A stretch of 64,000 nt of DNA from Ephydatia muelleri (lineage: Eukaryota; Porifera; Demospongiae; Spongillida; Spongillidae): assembly GCA_013339895.1 (NCBI GenBank), contig JABACO010000004.1:363386-427385 (forward strand), written 5' to 3'. The translations under genes and the position numbers were made by a program. This document shows, piece by piece, positions 37,586-49,799 of this stretch; within the stretch, counting starts at the first letter, position 1, and every line of letters begins with the position of its first letter. The notes under the pieces are model-generated. The model ran no database searches, was not told the origin of the DNA, and saw nothing but the letters and a program-made list of their open reading frames with translations.

Positions 37586-37855
37586 GTCTCGCACCCAGAC
37601 CTGTTTACGTAAGCATTATCGCATAATAATGCAACGCATTATGTCCAGGCTGGCATCCTTCCTAGCCATTCACCAGTCCTTCCCCAAGGCAGTAGTTGTG
37701 GCTGAAATTTATGGCCGGTTGAATGTGGTCCTGGTTCGGTCCATTGCTAGAGCCATCCTGGCCAGGGAGCTTCCACCCTCCTAACTTGCTATAAGTAGTT
37801 TAGTTGTACTTAGCATTTTTCATTGTGCTTACGTAAATAGGTCTGGGTACGAGAC
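37586..37855. mobile_element. TIR element with TA flanks, 270 bp
   Basis: 29 bp inverted ends: GTCTCGCACCCAGACCTGTT on the left; the right end reverse-complements to GTCTCGTACCCAGACCTATT. TA lies on both sides, as for TA-targeting elements. A small open frame at 37629-37784 encodes 51 residues containing AVVVAEIYGRLNVVLVRSIA, perhaps the tail of a transposon protein. Shorter relatives are at about 36322, 42299-42365 and 55511. Confidence 0.75.
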
Positions 37856-37936
37856 TATGTGGAATGCCGCAATCAAATATATGTATGACAGGTGTATGTA
37901 TTCACTCTCATCTGCAGTGGGCGGTGAAAATTAAAA

Positions 37937-38225
37937 ATGCGGCCAAAGGAGAAGTGCGAGTGGGCGTGGAGCGTCTTTATCGCCGCTACCTTTGAGTATG
38001 ACACTCCCAAGATAGTACATATTCGGAACAAGAAGGTCGGAGTGCTGTACAGGCTTTTCCAGCTGTGCATCATGGGGTTTATGATCGGGTTAGTACGTCT
38101 TTCCTTCGTACGTGCTCTACTGTTATTTTATATATGTGATTCCGTTGTACATTACTTGTATGTGTGTATGTGTGTGTGTGTATGTGTGTGTGTGTGTGTG
38201 GTGTATGTGTACGTGCGTGGTGTTG

Positions 38226-38265
<40 letters not shown>

Positions 38266-40414
38266 CGCGTATGTGTGTGTATGTGTGTGTGTGTGTGCAC
38301 TGGCGCACTGTGCTTCTTCGAGACAGGTACAGCATCATATACTCGAAGGGGTACCAGGATACGCAGACGGTGATAGGAGCGGTCACCACCAAGCTGAAAG
38401 GGGTGCAGTACTACAACGTCACGGGCGGAGTCCCTTTTTTGCAAAACTGCGTCGCGACTAACGAGCCGCTGGTTCTGGACCCCGCTGATTACGTCATTCC
38501 TCCAGAGGTATACCCCCCCCCCCCCCCCCCCCCCCCCCCCGTACGGAGATATCGATCGGGATATACTCCGCATCAAATAATATCAAATCGGTTATCCCCT
38601 TGTATCTCCGACCCTACCCCGTACGGTGGGAGGGGGACGGGGTTGACATTGATAGACCTGTGCCACGTACACTACATGTGGTCATGTGCTGCTATTCAAG
38701 TGTGGTCATGTTCAGCATCATGATCCCATTCGCAGCAACCAAGCAGCTTCTTCGTCATGACCAACATGTGGGTGACGTGCAACCAGACCTACGGGACATG
38801 TGTGGAGCAGGACCCAAGTCTGGCGAGCAAGTGCTCTGGGCCTGCTGACTGCACCCCTCAGAGCACCATAAAAGGAGATGGTGTGTTGTGCTTGGGGACA
38901 GGGATGTTAGATGTTTGGGTCTCTCCGTTGGTACAGGTCCCAGGACTGGCACATGCAACAATCAAACTCACACGTGTGATGTGTATGCTTGGTGCCCCAC
39001 GGAATACGAAAACACAAATTTCACGTATGTTCTGTTCAGCTCCTCTTTCCACTCCCCTCACCTCTTCCTCCTCTCAACCACATTTCTCTTTTCCTGTTCT
39101 TCTTCCTCATCCTCCCTCCCCTCCTCCTCCTCCTCCTCCCTCCCCTCCTCCTCCTCCTCCTCCCTCCCCTCCTCCTCCTCCTCCCTCCCCTCCTCCTCCT
39201 CCTCCCTCCCCTCCTCCTCCTCCCTCCCCTCCTCCTCCTCCTCCTCCTCTCCTCCTCCTCCTCCTCCTCCTCCTCCTCCTCCCTTCTTCTTGTCCTCCCC
39301 TTCTTTGTGCATCCATTTTCAGCAATATGGGTCCCAAGATCAATGCTGAAAGCTTCACTGTACTGATCAAGAACACCATACAGTTTCCTAACCTGGACCC
39401 TAATTTCTTCAAGTAAACACACCACCTCTCTCCCTCATCCTCTCCCACACCCTCCCTTCCCCACTCCCTCCTTCTCCAAGTTAGTGCTGGTAATTGTATG
39501 CAACCATTATGTTTGAAAACAGAAAGAACTACATCAGCAATGGTGACCTTGCAAATTGCACCAACTCATTAATTGGGAACAACTACTGCCCAATCTTTAA
39601 GCTTGCTGATATTGTGAATATGATTAGTGAGGAGCCAAAGAACTTCAGCAATCTGGCTACAAAAGTAAGTCACTGACATCATGTTAACACTATGACATTA
39701 CACACTACATCACATGACATTATACTGCATCACATGACATCGCACTACATCACATTTGCTACATCACATGACATCAGGCTACGTCACATGAGCAGTGGCT
39801 TAAGTGGCATGCACTGCATCTTCCCTCTTCCCTTCCCAGGGAGCCGTGGTTGTCTTGACGATCACATGGAACTGTGACTTGGATATGTCTCTCGATCATT
39901 GCAATCCACGCTATAGCGCAAGAAGGTGTGTGCTGTGATGTCATTGCACGTACAGTGTATGCTGGTTAAGTAGTCTACGGGTTAATTGATCATAGTATTT
40001 TAACTAGTCCTATTCCCGTACCAATAATAACACTTATTTTATCTAGTCACATGGGGCGGATTAATCATTACATTTGTAATCTCTTCAAGTGGCTAATTAT
40101 CAATATACATTTGGGATCATTTCCGCAAAAAGGGACGTAACGCATACATTATAAAATTTCTAGTATGCGCAATAGAAATGTAACGCTTGCGTTGAAATGT
40201 ATGGCTAATTAACATTTCAGAGCCTTACAACTCCATGACAGATACTCCGATTTTCAGTGCATAAGAAGCAATGTGTAGAGGACATTTCAGACTTCTAGAA
40301 TATTAAAAAAAATTGAAATCTTGAAAAAACATGTGTTGGCCTTTTTAGGCTATAAAGCCTCTCTCTCTCTCTCTCTCTCTCACTCTCTCTCTCTCTCTAA
40401 CTCTCTCTCTCTCT

Positions 40415-40471
<57 letters not shown>

Positions 40472-41251
40472 CTCCCTTCTTCATGTCTTCATTTTTGATG
40501 CCAATGGTTACATTTAGTATGTTTCATTGCATATCATAACCACAACAACCCTTACCTGTATATTATTAATAACTGTACAGTTATTAACAACTGACACTTT
40601 AATAATTAACCTTGTCAGTATAATAGCCCCAGAACACTTTTTACCCAATTTTTTTTTCTGGTATTGTCCAGACTTGACACCACACCCTTGGATACAGCAA
40701 GCAACTCGGGGGGTTTTAACTTCAGGTAAGCTGGAGATGTGTTGGCTTGCCTCTTGATGGGCACACAAACCCTCATCCCAAGGTTCGCAAAGTACTGGTA
40801 TGACAGCAATGGTGTCCAGTATCGTACCTTGATCAAGGCTTATGGAATTTCATTTGTTGTAGAGCTGGTGGGCCAGGTACGTGTGCACTCTCTTGTCTTA
40901 ACCCTCAATCGGCCAGTCTTTATTATTATCTTTGCCAACATCCCATATATTCATTGATCAGGGAGGCAAATTCTCATTCACAGCCTTGATTTTTAAGCTT
41001 GGCTCGACCATTGCGTTGCTGGGAATTGTGAGTTGTGTTTTCACTTTGGAATTCTCATTTGCAGCCTTCCATCCCCTGCCTCCAATGGAAACATTTTCTT
41101 CCCACTTCCACTCTTTCCTTTTGCATTCACTCCTCCCCAGGCTGCTGTGCTTTCGGACATGGTAGTACTGTACGTCGTGCAGAAGCGTCATCTGTACCAT
41201 CAGGCGAAATACCAGGTGGTGAACGATGAGGATGACAGTGTTGGTGAGTAA
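37937..41251 (+). CDS. P2RX: P2X-2: P2X purinoceptor, 11 exons, 402 aa
   Basis: ATP-gated cation channel subunit at a membrane. Exons: 37937-38088, 38327-38507, 38736-38880, 38937-39024, 39323-39412, 39523-39664, 39840-39925, 40672-40725, 40783-40876, 40962-41027, 41141-41251; the sum is 1209 nt and in phase. Features: FEYDTPKIVHI (family YxTxK), TM1 GVLYRLFQLCIMGFMIG, TTKLKGVQYY (ATP-contact lysines), cysteines in exons 3-4, NCTNSL...YCPIF and WNCDLDMSLDHCNPRY (two C-terminal disulphides), NSGGFNFRFAKYWY, RTLIKAYGISFVVELVGQ, TM2 in exons 10-11. The tail stops after VVNDEDDSVGE because of a 10 nt insertion relative to P2X-3. Exon sequence is almost identical to P2X-3 and P2X-4, so duplication was recent or sequences are homogenised. 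Confidence 0.95.
38160..38300. repeat. (GT)n tract, P2X-2 intron 1
   Basis: Imperfect (GT)n with GCGCGC and GTACGTGCGTGGTGTTGCAT inserts; the same intron in P2X-3 is expanded and in P2X-4 contracted. A C29 run sits in intron 2 at about 38512-38540 and a (TCC)n tract in intron 4 at about 39105-39290. Confidence 0.9.
40111..40335. mobile_element. MITE, TIR TTGGGATCATTTCCGC, P2X-2 intron 7
   Basis: One clear end (TTGGGATCATTTCCGCAAAA) followed by the same internal sequence as the element at 44549-44800 but in reverse orientation. The far end is not recognisable. Inserted after AATTATCAATA, the same host position as in P2X-3. Confidence 0.75.
40363..40467. repeat. (CT)n microsatellite, P2X-2 intron 7
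   Basis: About 100 bp of CT dinucleotides with three AA or A breaks. P2X-3 has its own (CT)n tract at the equivalent place (about 45683-45750). Confidence 0.95.
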
Positions 41252-42480
41252 TCACAGTGAAGAGGTAAAGGCTCCCATGACAACCAAGCGTTCCCTCAGC
41301 AGGAGATGATTCACACTATCACTCTGTACATCCACTTCTGAACAAGTAGCAGGGGTTTTCCCTCACATACGTCAATGGCTCATACATGATGCTCATGTTT
41401 AGAATACAGTTCTGTGTTTGTGATGCGTTGCCAGCACAGAAGTGGAATGATTCAAAAGTTGTACGATTATTTTTTGTCTCGTTTTTTAATTCCTTCTTTC
41501 TTTTTTGTTGGGTCATTTTCATGGAAACTGTCCCAAATGAAAATATATATAAACTCTTCATATGAAGTGCCTGAATATTTAACCATGAATAACTAAACAA
41601 AGAAACAGGTTAATAATAATGTTGCAGATTGGCTAAAACATTATTGAGTGATGTTTATTAAATAGGTGATTACTTTATTTCGGTTGAATGTTTTTTAATA
41701 CATAAATTAATAAAACTGCAACAGCATCAATAATAGAATATATTTATTAACCTTATATGGATCTGTATTATCACCCCATGCTTCAGCTCAGTTATCAGTA
41801 ATCCCTAACCTGAAATAAATAGCACCACCAGTACTAGCTTAACTTTGTGTACCCAAATCTACATGCATTCACATCTCAAAGTTACAAAATATCTTAGATG
41901 CTAAGTTTCTATAAAATTTGATGTGATTGCATGTAGATTTGGGTATACAAAGTTAAAAGGTCTAGTTAGCAATTATTTGTGATGATGCACAATTATGCTT
42001 GTTGCAGATATTATGTGACCTTTCAGTTTGCATTGGGCCATACATGCTCTTCTTCTCTCCTCGTGCAACCCGGATCAAAAGTAATGTTTCGGGGTTGAAG
42101 AGACTGACCTACCACAGAGGAACAATGGAATCACTTAACACATGTTTTAAGGTTCCATTGCTCAGTTTGTTGCAAGTCAGTCTCTTGGAAGCTTATTCAA
42201 GTAAACTGCTTTGGGCCATTCATCTGAATTGTGATCCGACATCACAGAAGAGCGAAACAAATTCAAAACCAAATAATTTATTCAGTCGCCAGGCAGAAGT
42301 CTCGTACTCAGACCAATATTACGCAAGCATTATCATTCTGATTATGTTACGACTGGGTACGAGACACTACAAGCTTTGCTTGCGCGTAATCGGAAATGCT
42401 TGCAGTCAAAATAGGTATGCAATTATTGCAATAAACTTCCTGCCTCTGTCACGTGTATGTATTCATCCTCATATAAAACC
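41252..42480. repeat. Inter-P2X spacer block, copy 2
   Basis: Matches 35228-36480 with few differences, including the shared GTGCCTGAATATTTAACCAT segment and the degraded palindrome at 41813. It ends in the 67 bp TIR mini-element at 42299-42365 (ends GTCTCGTACTCAGACC and GACTGGGTACGAGAC). Confidence 0.9.
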
Positions 42481-42499
42481 GGTGCGGTGAAAATTAAAA

Positions 42500-42706
42500 A
42501 TGGGGCCAAAGGAGAAGTGCGAGTGGGCGTGGAGCGTCTTTGTCGCCGCTACCTTTGAGTACGACACTCCCAAGATAGTACATATTCAGAACAAGAAGGT
42601 CGGAGTGTTGTACAGGCTTTTCCAGCTGTGCATCATGGGGTTTATGATTGGGTCAGTACGTCTTTCCTTCGTTATTTAATATATGTGATTCCGTTGTACA
42701 TGCACT

Positions 42707-42751
<45 letters not shown>

Positions 42752-45463
42752 TGTATGTGTACGTGCGTGGTGTTGCATGTGTGCGTGTGTGTGTGTGTGT
42801 GTGGTGTATGTGTACGTGCGTGGTGTTGCATGTGTGCGTGTGTGTGTGTGTGTGTGGTGTATGTGTACGTGCGTGGTGCTGCATGTGTGCGTGTGTGTGT
42901 GTGTGGTGTATGTGTACGTGCGTGGTGTTGCATGTGTGCGTGTGTGTGTGTGTGTGCGCGCGTATGTGTGTGTATGTGTGTGTGCACGCACTGTGCTTCT
43001 TCGAGACAGGTACAGCATCATATACTCGAAGGGGTACCAGGATACGCAGACGGTGATAGGAGCGGTCACCACCAAGCTGAAAGGGGTGCAGTACTACAAC
43101 GCCACGGGCGGAGTCCCTTTTTTGCAAAACTGCGTCGCGACTAACGGGCCGCTGGTTCTGGACCCCGCTGATTACGTCATTCCTCCAGAGGTATACGACA
43201 TGTGGTCACGTACTAAGATACTTCTTCTGCATCATGATCCCATTTGCAGCAACCAAACAGCTTCTTCGTCATGACCAACATGTGGGTGACGTGCAACCAG
43301 ACCTACGGGACATGCGTGGAGCAGGACCCAAGTCTGGCGAGCAAGTGCTCTGGGCCTGCTGACTGCACCCCTCAGAGCACCATAAAAGGAGATGGTGTGT
43401 TGTGCTTGGGGACAGGGATGTTAGATGTTTGGGTCTCTCCGCTGGTACAGGTCCCAGGACTGGCACATGCAACAATCAAACTCACACGTGTGATGTGTAT
43501 GCTTGGTGCCCCACGGAATACGAAAACACAAATTTCACGTATGTTCTGTTCAGCTCCTCTTTCCACTCCCCTCACCTCTCAATTGTCTTCCTCCTCTCAC
43601 CACATTTCTCTCTTCCTGTTCCTCTTCCTCCTCCTCCTCCTCCTCTCACCACATTTCTCTCTTCCTGTTCCCCTCCTCTCACCACATTTCTCTCTTCCTG
43701 TTCCTCTTCCTTCTCCTCCTTCTCCTCCTCCTCCTCCTCCTCCTCCTCCTCCTCCCTTCTTTGTGCATCCATTTTCAGCAATATGGGTCCCAAGATCAAT
43801 GCTGAAAACTTCACTGTACTGATCAAGAACACCATACAGTTTCCTAACCTGGACTCTAATTTCTTCAAGTAAACACACCACCTCTCTCCCTCATCCTCTC
43901 CCACACTCTCCCTCCCCCACTCCCTCCCTTCTCCAAGTTAGTGCTGGTAATTGCATGCAACCATTATGTTTGAAAACAGAAAGAACTACATCAGCAATGG
44001 TGACCTTGCAAATTGCACCAACTCATTAATTGGGAACAACTACTGCCCAATCTTTAAGCTTGCTGATATTGTGAATATGATTAGTGAGGAGCCAAAGAAC
44101 TTCAGCAATCTGGCTACAAAAGTAAGTCACTGACATCATGTTAACACTATGACATTACACACTACATCACATGACATTATACTGCATCACATGACATCGC
44201 ACTACATCACATTTGCTACATCACATGACATCAGGCTACGTCACATGAGCAGTGGCTTAAGTGGCATACACTGCATCTTTCCCTTCCCAGGGAGCCGTGG
44301 TTGTCTTGACGATCACATGGAACTGTGACTTGGATATGTCTCTCGATCATTGCAATCCACGCTATAGCGCAAGAAGGTGTGTGCTGTGATGTCATTGCAC
44401 TTGCAGTGTACGCTGGTTAAGTAGCCTACGGGTTAAGTGATCGCAGTATTTTAACTAGTCCTATTCCCGTACCATTAATAACACCTAGTCACATGGGGCG
44501 GATTAATCATTACATTTGTAATCTCTTCAAGTGACTAATTATCAATATTTGGGATTGTTTCCACGCAAAGGGACCTAATGCATGTTTTTTCAAGATTTCA
44601 AATTTTAGATATTCTGGAGTCTGAAATGTCCCCTACACATTGCTTCTTACGAACCGAGAATCGGTGTATCTTTCATGGAGTTGTAAGGCTCAGAATTTTT
44701 AATTAGCCATACATTTCAACGCAAGCTTTACGTTTCTATTACGCATACTGGAAATTTATCATATATGCGTTAGGTCCCTTTTCGCAGAAACGATCCCAAT
44801 TATTTAATGTACATTGTACTATACATGGGGTCCATGGTGATCGTAAAACAGGAAACTTATTGAGCTTTTTTCTTCTCTCAAAGCTGTGCGAATATCCACC
44901 ACAAAATGATTCTTGCATGCTCCAAATGGGGAATCTTGCACGCTCCAAATGGGGCTGTTCATTTAACAAGTTGCAACTCACGTTCGATTTTAAAGCTAGG
45001 CTTGCATTTCCTTCGCTAACCTTTCCTGTTGAATGCTCCCAAAGCCATGTGTACACCACCTCATGCATACTGATGGTATGTCATATGAGGGTACAGCGTC
45101 ATCATACTCGAGCATACATTTGGTACACAATGTATAGACACAAGACTGCCAACGAATGAGCAGGGGCCAACTATTTAGAGGTCATACTTCCTCCTGGGAA
45201 AAACCCCTATTCAGGAAAAACTTTTAAGTTTGTGTCAAAACTTCTAGGTTTTTGTTCAAGCTGCTCAAAATGTTCACGAATGTGGTAAATATTACTGCTG
45301 TGATTTTCCATGGGTTCTGCAATTGCGGCTTCAAACCCTGACAAATACACCTGCATGCTCAAGAAAAGGCGGGATAGGTCTGCCAGTGGCTGTGCACAAT
45401 ATGCATAGACTGATTCAAACACTCCTTTGCCAACCTTATATGTACCTACATGATGTGTACACG

Positions 45464-45510
<47 letters not shown>

Positions 45511-45684
45511 ACACACACACACATACACACACACACACACATACACACACACACACACACATACACACACACACACACACAGAGCTGAAGTCTCATTCCA
45601 CAAATCATGTGTTCTTCCATAGGGGCGGATACAGGAGGGTGGGTTTAGGGGTTACAACCCCCCTCTCCCTTTCATATAAGGCCC

Positions 45685-45752
<68 letters not shown>

Positions 45753-46592
45753 CCTCTTTCCCTCCCTCCCTCCATTTTTGATGCCAATGGTTACATTTAA
45801 TGTGATAACCACAACAACCCTTACCTCTGTATATTATTAATAACCGTACAGTTATTAACAACCGATAAAGTGGACACTTTAATAATTAACCTTGTCAGTA
45901 TAAAGGCCCCATTTTAGAACACTTTTTTTGTTGGTATTCTCCAGACTTGACACCACACCCTTGGATACAGCAAGCAACTCGGGGGGTTTTAACTTCAGGT
46001 AAGCTGGAGATGTGTTGGCTTGCCTCTTGATTGGCACACAAACCCTCATCCCAAGGTTCGCAAAGTACTGGTATGACAGCAATGGTGTCCAATATCGTAC
46101 CTTGATCAAGGCTTATGGAATTTCATTTGTTGTAGAGCTGGTGGGCCAGGTACGTGTGCACTCTCTTGTCTTAACCTCAATCGGCCAGTCTTTATTATTA
46201 TTTTTTGCCAACATCTCATATATTCATTGATCAGGGAGGCAAATTCTCATTCACAGCCTTGATTTTTAAGCTTGGCTCGACCATCGCGTTGCTGGGAATT
46301 GTGAGTTTGTGTTTTTTGCTTTGGAATTCTCATTCGCAGCCTTCCATCCCTTGCCTCCAATGGAAACATTTTCTTCCCACTTACACTCTTCGCTTTTGCA
46401 TTTCCTCCTCCCCAGGCTGCTGTGCTTTCAGACATGGTAGTACTGTACGTCGTGCAGAAGCGTCATCTGTACTATCAGGAGAAATACCAGGTGGTGAACG
46501 ATGAGGATGACAGTAATCACAGTGAAGAGGTAAAGGCTCCTATGACAACCAAAGTGTTCCCCCAACATGAAGATGTTCACACCTCCCACTAG
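42500..46592 (+). CDS. P2RX: P2X-3: P2X purinoceptor, 11 exons, 424 aa
   Basis: ATP-gated cation channel subunit. Exons: 42500-42651, 43010-43190, 43250-43394, 43451-43538, 43779-43868, 43980-44121, 44291-44376, 45945-45998, 46056-46149, 46235-46300, 46416-46592; the sum is 1275 nt, divisible by three with no internal stop. The same motifs as P2X-2 are intact: YDTPK, KLKGV, the ectodomain cysteines, GGFNFR, RTLIKAYG and both membrane helices. The C-terminal tail is the longest of the set, VVNDEDDSNHSEEVKAP and on to EDVHTSH-stop, and probably shows the ancestral tail. Intron 1 has an expanded GT/GTACGTGCG minisatellite and intron 7 is 1.57 kb with a MITE, a (CA)n and a (CT)n tract. Confidence 0.96.
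42705..42985. repeat. Expanded GT minisatellite, P2X-3 intron 1
   Basis: A composite unit of about 55 bp (GTGTATGTGTACGTGCGTGG TGTTGCATGTGTGC plus a GT run) occurs four times here, against one in P2X-2 and a shortened one in P2X-4. Confidence 0.9.
44549..44800. mobile_element. MITE, 252 bp, both TIRs, P2X-3 intron 7
   Basis: Ends TTGGGATTGTTTCCACGCAA and (reverse complement of the right end) TTGGGATCGTTTCTGCGAAA, each followed by AGGGACCTAAYGCAT. Non-coding. Same element and same insertion point as in P2X-2, opposite internal orientation. Confidence 0.8.
44801..45464. other. P2X-3 intron 7 sequence, no gene seen
   Basis: Unique to this copy. Contains a short duplication (TGCATGCTCCAAATGGGGAA / TGCACGCTCCAAATGGGG, about 44914-44955). 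No exon is supported. Confidence 0.5.
45465..45581. repeat. (CA)n microsatellite
   Basis: Long CA tract with regular ATACAC interruptions, in P2X-3 intron 7; followed at about 45683-45750 by a pure (CT)n tract. Confidence 0.95.
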
Positions 46593-46703
46593 GGTCCACT
46601 TCTGAACAAGTAGCAGGGGTTTTCCCTCACATACATCAATGGCTCATACATTATGCTCATGGACAGTTCTGTGCTTGTGATGTGTATCAATGTTTGTTGC
46701 AAG

Positions 46704-46863
46704 TGTAACACCCTTAGTGATGGACCGAATTCGAAGATACAACTTTAATCAACTGTCGTCTAGACAACCAGTATAATTAGCTAATTTACAGTTTAGCAGC
46801 TGTTCTTTAACATCCGGTCGCCAATACACATACATGTATATTGATAGGACTGTCTATATTACA
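46704..46863 (-). repeat. LTR of element B (3' LTR by element orientation)
   Basis: Starts TGTAACACCCTTAGTGATGG and ends TATATTACA; matches 50986-51146 with small differences. Confidence 0.9.
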
Positions 46864-47471
46864 TTGCCCCACCCCTCCTTGAATTCAGCTTGTCCACAAG
46901 CGTAACATATCTGTCTGAAGGTCGTCTCTGTCGCACTGGATAGCGTGTTTGTTCTTGGTTTTCCAAAGTGGCATCCTGATCCATTTTTGAGGTCATGTCT
47001 TCTGTGAAAGGTTCCAACCTGAAGAAACTTCAGTTACCTTGTTAGGTGGAGGTGTCTCAGCAGCGTCTGGCTGGTGTCGATGCTGAATGGGATTGATATG
47101 CACAACCCTAACTCTGCTTCCATCTGTTATTTCTACATTTACAAAGCTTTTGATGCCCATTTTCCTTCCAAACGGGGATTCGATTTTCCTGCTGTTGGTA
47201 TTGACAACCAAATCGTGTCTCCAAATCAAAGTGTTGTGACAGTGAATGGCTGTCATACCCTGTCTTCTGATGTAGTCCAGCTTCCACAAGTTAGCATGAA
47301 CAAAGTCCTGAAGTTGAGCAAATTTTGCACACAAGTGTTTGTTGTATGTTGTGCTGTCAAATGCTAAAGAGGATGTAAATGATGGCAGCTTTGATTGTCT
47401 CCAAACATCATAACAAATGGTGAAACATCTGTTGATGAATATGCTGCTGATCGATATGCAAACAGTGCCCA

Positions 47472-48070
47472 CTACAGGTAACATTCCCAATCGTCCTCCC
47501 GTTCAACATATGTTCGAAGCATTTGTAAAAGAGATCTATTAAATCTCTCCACCATACCATCACCTTGAGGGTGATAGGCCGATGTACGTGATTTCTTGAT
47601 GCCAAAGGCCTCTAGGGTTTGATGCAACAGTAAACTTTCAAAGGCCCGACCTTGATCAGAATGTATAATTTCAGGTAGCCCGAATGTACAACAAAGTTTC
47701 ACCAAGGCATCCGTGATGCTTGCAGCTGTCTGATCCCGCAATGAATGGCTTCAGCCCATTTTGAGAAGTAGTCTTGGACTACCATCAGGTACCTATTGTT
47801 GTATGTTGAAACAGGCACTTCCAAAATGTCTACAGCAATCATTTGCCATGTTCTTCTAATGGGTACATGAAGCATTGGTGCCCTGATTGGCATTGGCATT
47901 TTTGAGCATTGACATATGATGCATTTTCGACAGTACTCATCCACCTCACAAGCCATGTTGACCCAGAATGCTTCTTGACACAATCTAGCTAATATCTTTT
48001 CCACCCCTTGGTGGCCAGCACTTAAACCATCATGATGCATCACTTGATTACATAGAGTTTTAGGAATCAA
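47472..48070 (-). pseudogene. Integrase region of element B
   Basis: Minus-strand blocks HHDGLSAGHQGVEKILARL and YCRKCIICQCSK (HHCC zinc-binding region), DILEVPVSTYNNRYLMVVQD, HSDQGRAFES and TSAYHPQGDGMVERFNRSL (DDE core). The pieces are in two frames, split near 47720. Confidence 0.9.
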
Positions 48071-48204
48071 TGCGACTTCTATGGCCTCCTACACGTGGTC
48101 CAGGTTTGTACTTCCGACATGCCACTCCATCCACCAATATAAGCTGTGACCAAATTTGTCGATATCTAAGTAAAGGTTGTTCTCGCCAAAGAGTATTCTT
48201 GTGG

Positions 48205-48721
48205 TTAACAGATGGTGTTTGCAATGCCACTAAGACCTGGTTCAAAACTGCAACTTGTTGTTGGGCCAAACAAAGTTCTTCCTTGTTCACCCATGCTCCC
48301 TGAAGTCATAACTGTGACCGGGTGCACGACACGTGAAAATGCATCTGCATTGCCATTCTGGCACCCTTTCCTGTATTCAATGTGGAAATCGTATTCTTGT
48401 AATGCAAGCAACCAGCGGCAAAGAAAACCTTCCATCTTCTAGTGGTGCATGGTCTGTCCGGATTTTGAATGGTCATCCAAGGAGGTAGTGACGTATGTGC
48501 TTGGTGGCATATACCATTGCCAGACATTTCTTCTAAATGACACCATAGTTCCTTTCAGATTTTGATAGTGCACGACTGACGTATGCAATCACATGGCCAT
48601 CCTGCTCCAGTACAGCACCAATACCGACATCACTGGCATCTGTGTCAAGTGTGAAAATACCAGCATTAGGTCCAAACTTAGGATAAGCCAATATAGGTGT
48701 CTGTGTCAGTATCTCCTTCAA
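48205..48721 (-). pseudogene. RNase H region of element B
   Basis: TLDTDASDVGIGAVLEQDGH (catalytic Asp block) and YDFHIEYRKGCQNGNADAFS in different frames on the minus strand. Confidence 0.88.
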
Positions 48722-49410
48722 GATGTTGAAAGCTGCCTCACACTCAGAAGACCATGTGAATAAGGTGTCAAGTTATGGAGAGGAGCAGCAATGTCAGCAA
48801 AGTGCAGCACATAGCGTCTATAGTATGAGGCTAGACCTAGAAATTGATGCACTTTGCCAGCATCCTTTGGAATAGGCCAATCCCTGACTGCTGCAACCTT
48901 CCTATCATCTGGCATCATTCCTTTAGATGAAAAGGTATGTCCAAGGTAGCGTACCTGTGAAAGACCTATGTGGCATTTGTTTCCCCTTAAGGAAAGTCCA
49001 GCATCCTTTAGACGCTGAAATACTGCCGTGAGGTGCTTTATATGGTCATCTTTGGTACCTGAACAAATGAATACGTCATCTACGTATACCTTGACAAAGT
49101 TCAGGCCCTGAAACACTTTGTTCATGAGACACTGAAATGATTCAGTGGCACCACTCAATCCGAATGGCATTTGTCGAAACTGAAATAACCTTAGGCCTGG
49201 ACCAGGACAAAAAGCAGTCTTCTCACAATCAGTTGGGTGGGCGGGTATTTGCCAGTAACCTGATTGAAGATCAAGAGTGGAATAGATAGTAGAGCCTACA
49301 AGATGATCTTGCACTTCATCTGGTAAGTGCAGAGGATATTTGTCCTTCACTGTTTATTTATTCAGTGCTCGATAGTCCACACACAGCCGAATGCTGCCAT
49401 CTTTTTTTCG
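48718..49410 (-). pseudogene. Reverse transcriptase region of element B
   Basis: YSTLDLQSGYWQIPAHPTD, FRQMPFGLSGATESFQ and the catalytic box FVKVYVDDVFI, then LSQVRYLGHTFS and KVHQFLGLASYYRRYV. The longest intact stretch is 49350-48718; it is preceded by an in-frame stop after YRALNK. Confidence 0.92.
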
Positions 49411-49799
49411 AACATACACTGCTGGAAACATCCAAGGACTACTGCTCTCTTCAATAATGCCTTCATCTAACATTTCTTTGATCATGTGATCAACTTCATC
49501 TCTGTATTCCGCTGGAATTCAACGAGGTGGTACCCTTAGTGCCTGTCCAGAAGTAGGAATGTAATGTTGTGCCAACGTAGTCTTACCTGGAGTATTTCTG
49601 AACAGATCTCGGTATGTCTGTATGACTTTCCCAAATGCACTCTATCAGTGTACTCCGGCAGCACATATACTCCAGTGTCTTTAAAATCTGGAATAGTACT
49701 GTCCTCTTCAGCATCGTTGTCTTTGCAGTCCATTTCAAGCTCCTTTAAAGTTGATTTGTCTCTTAGTATTGCAGCTTTTACAGTAGAAGCAGATTGAGG

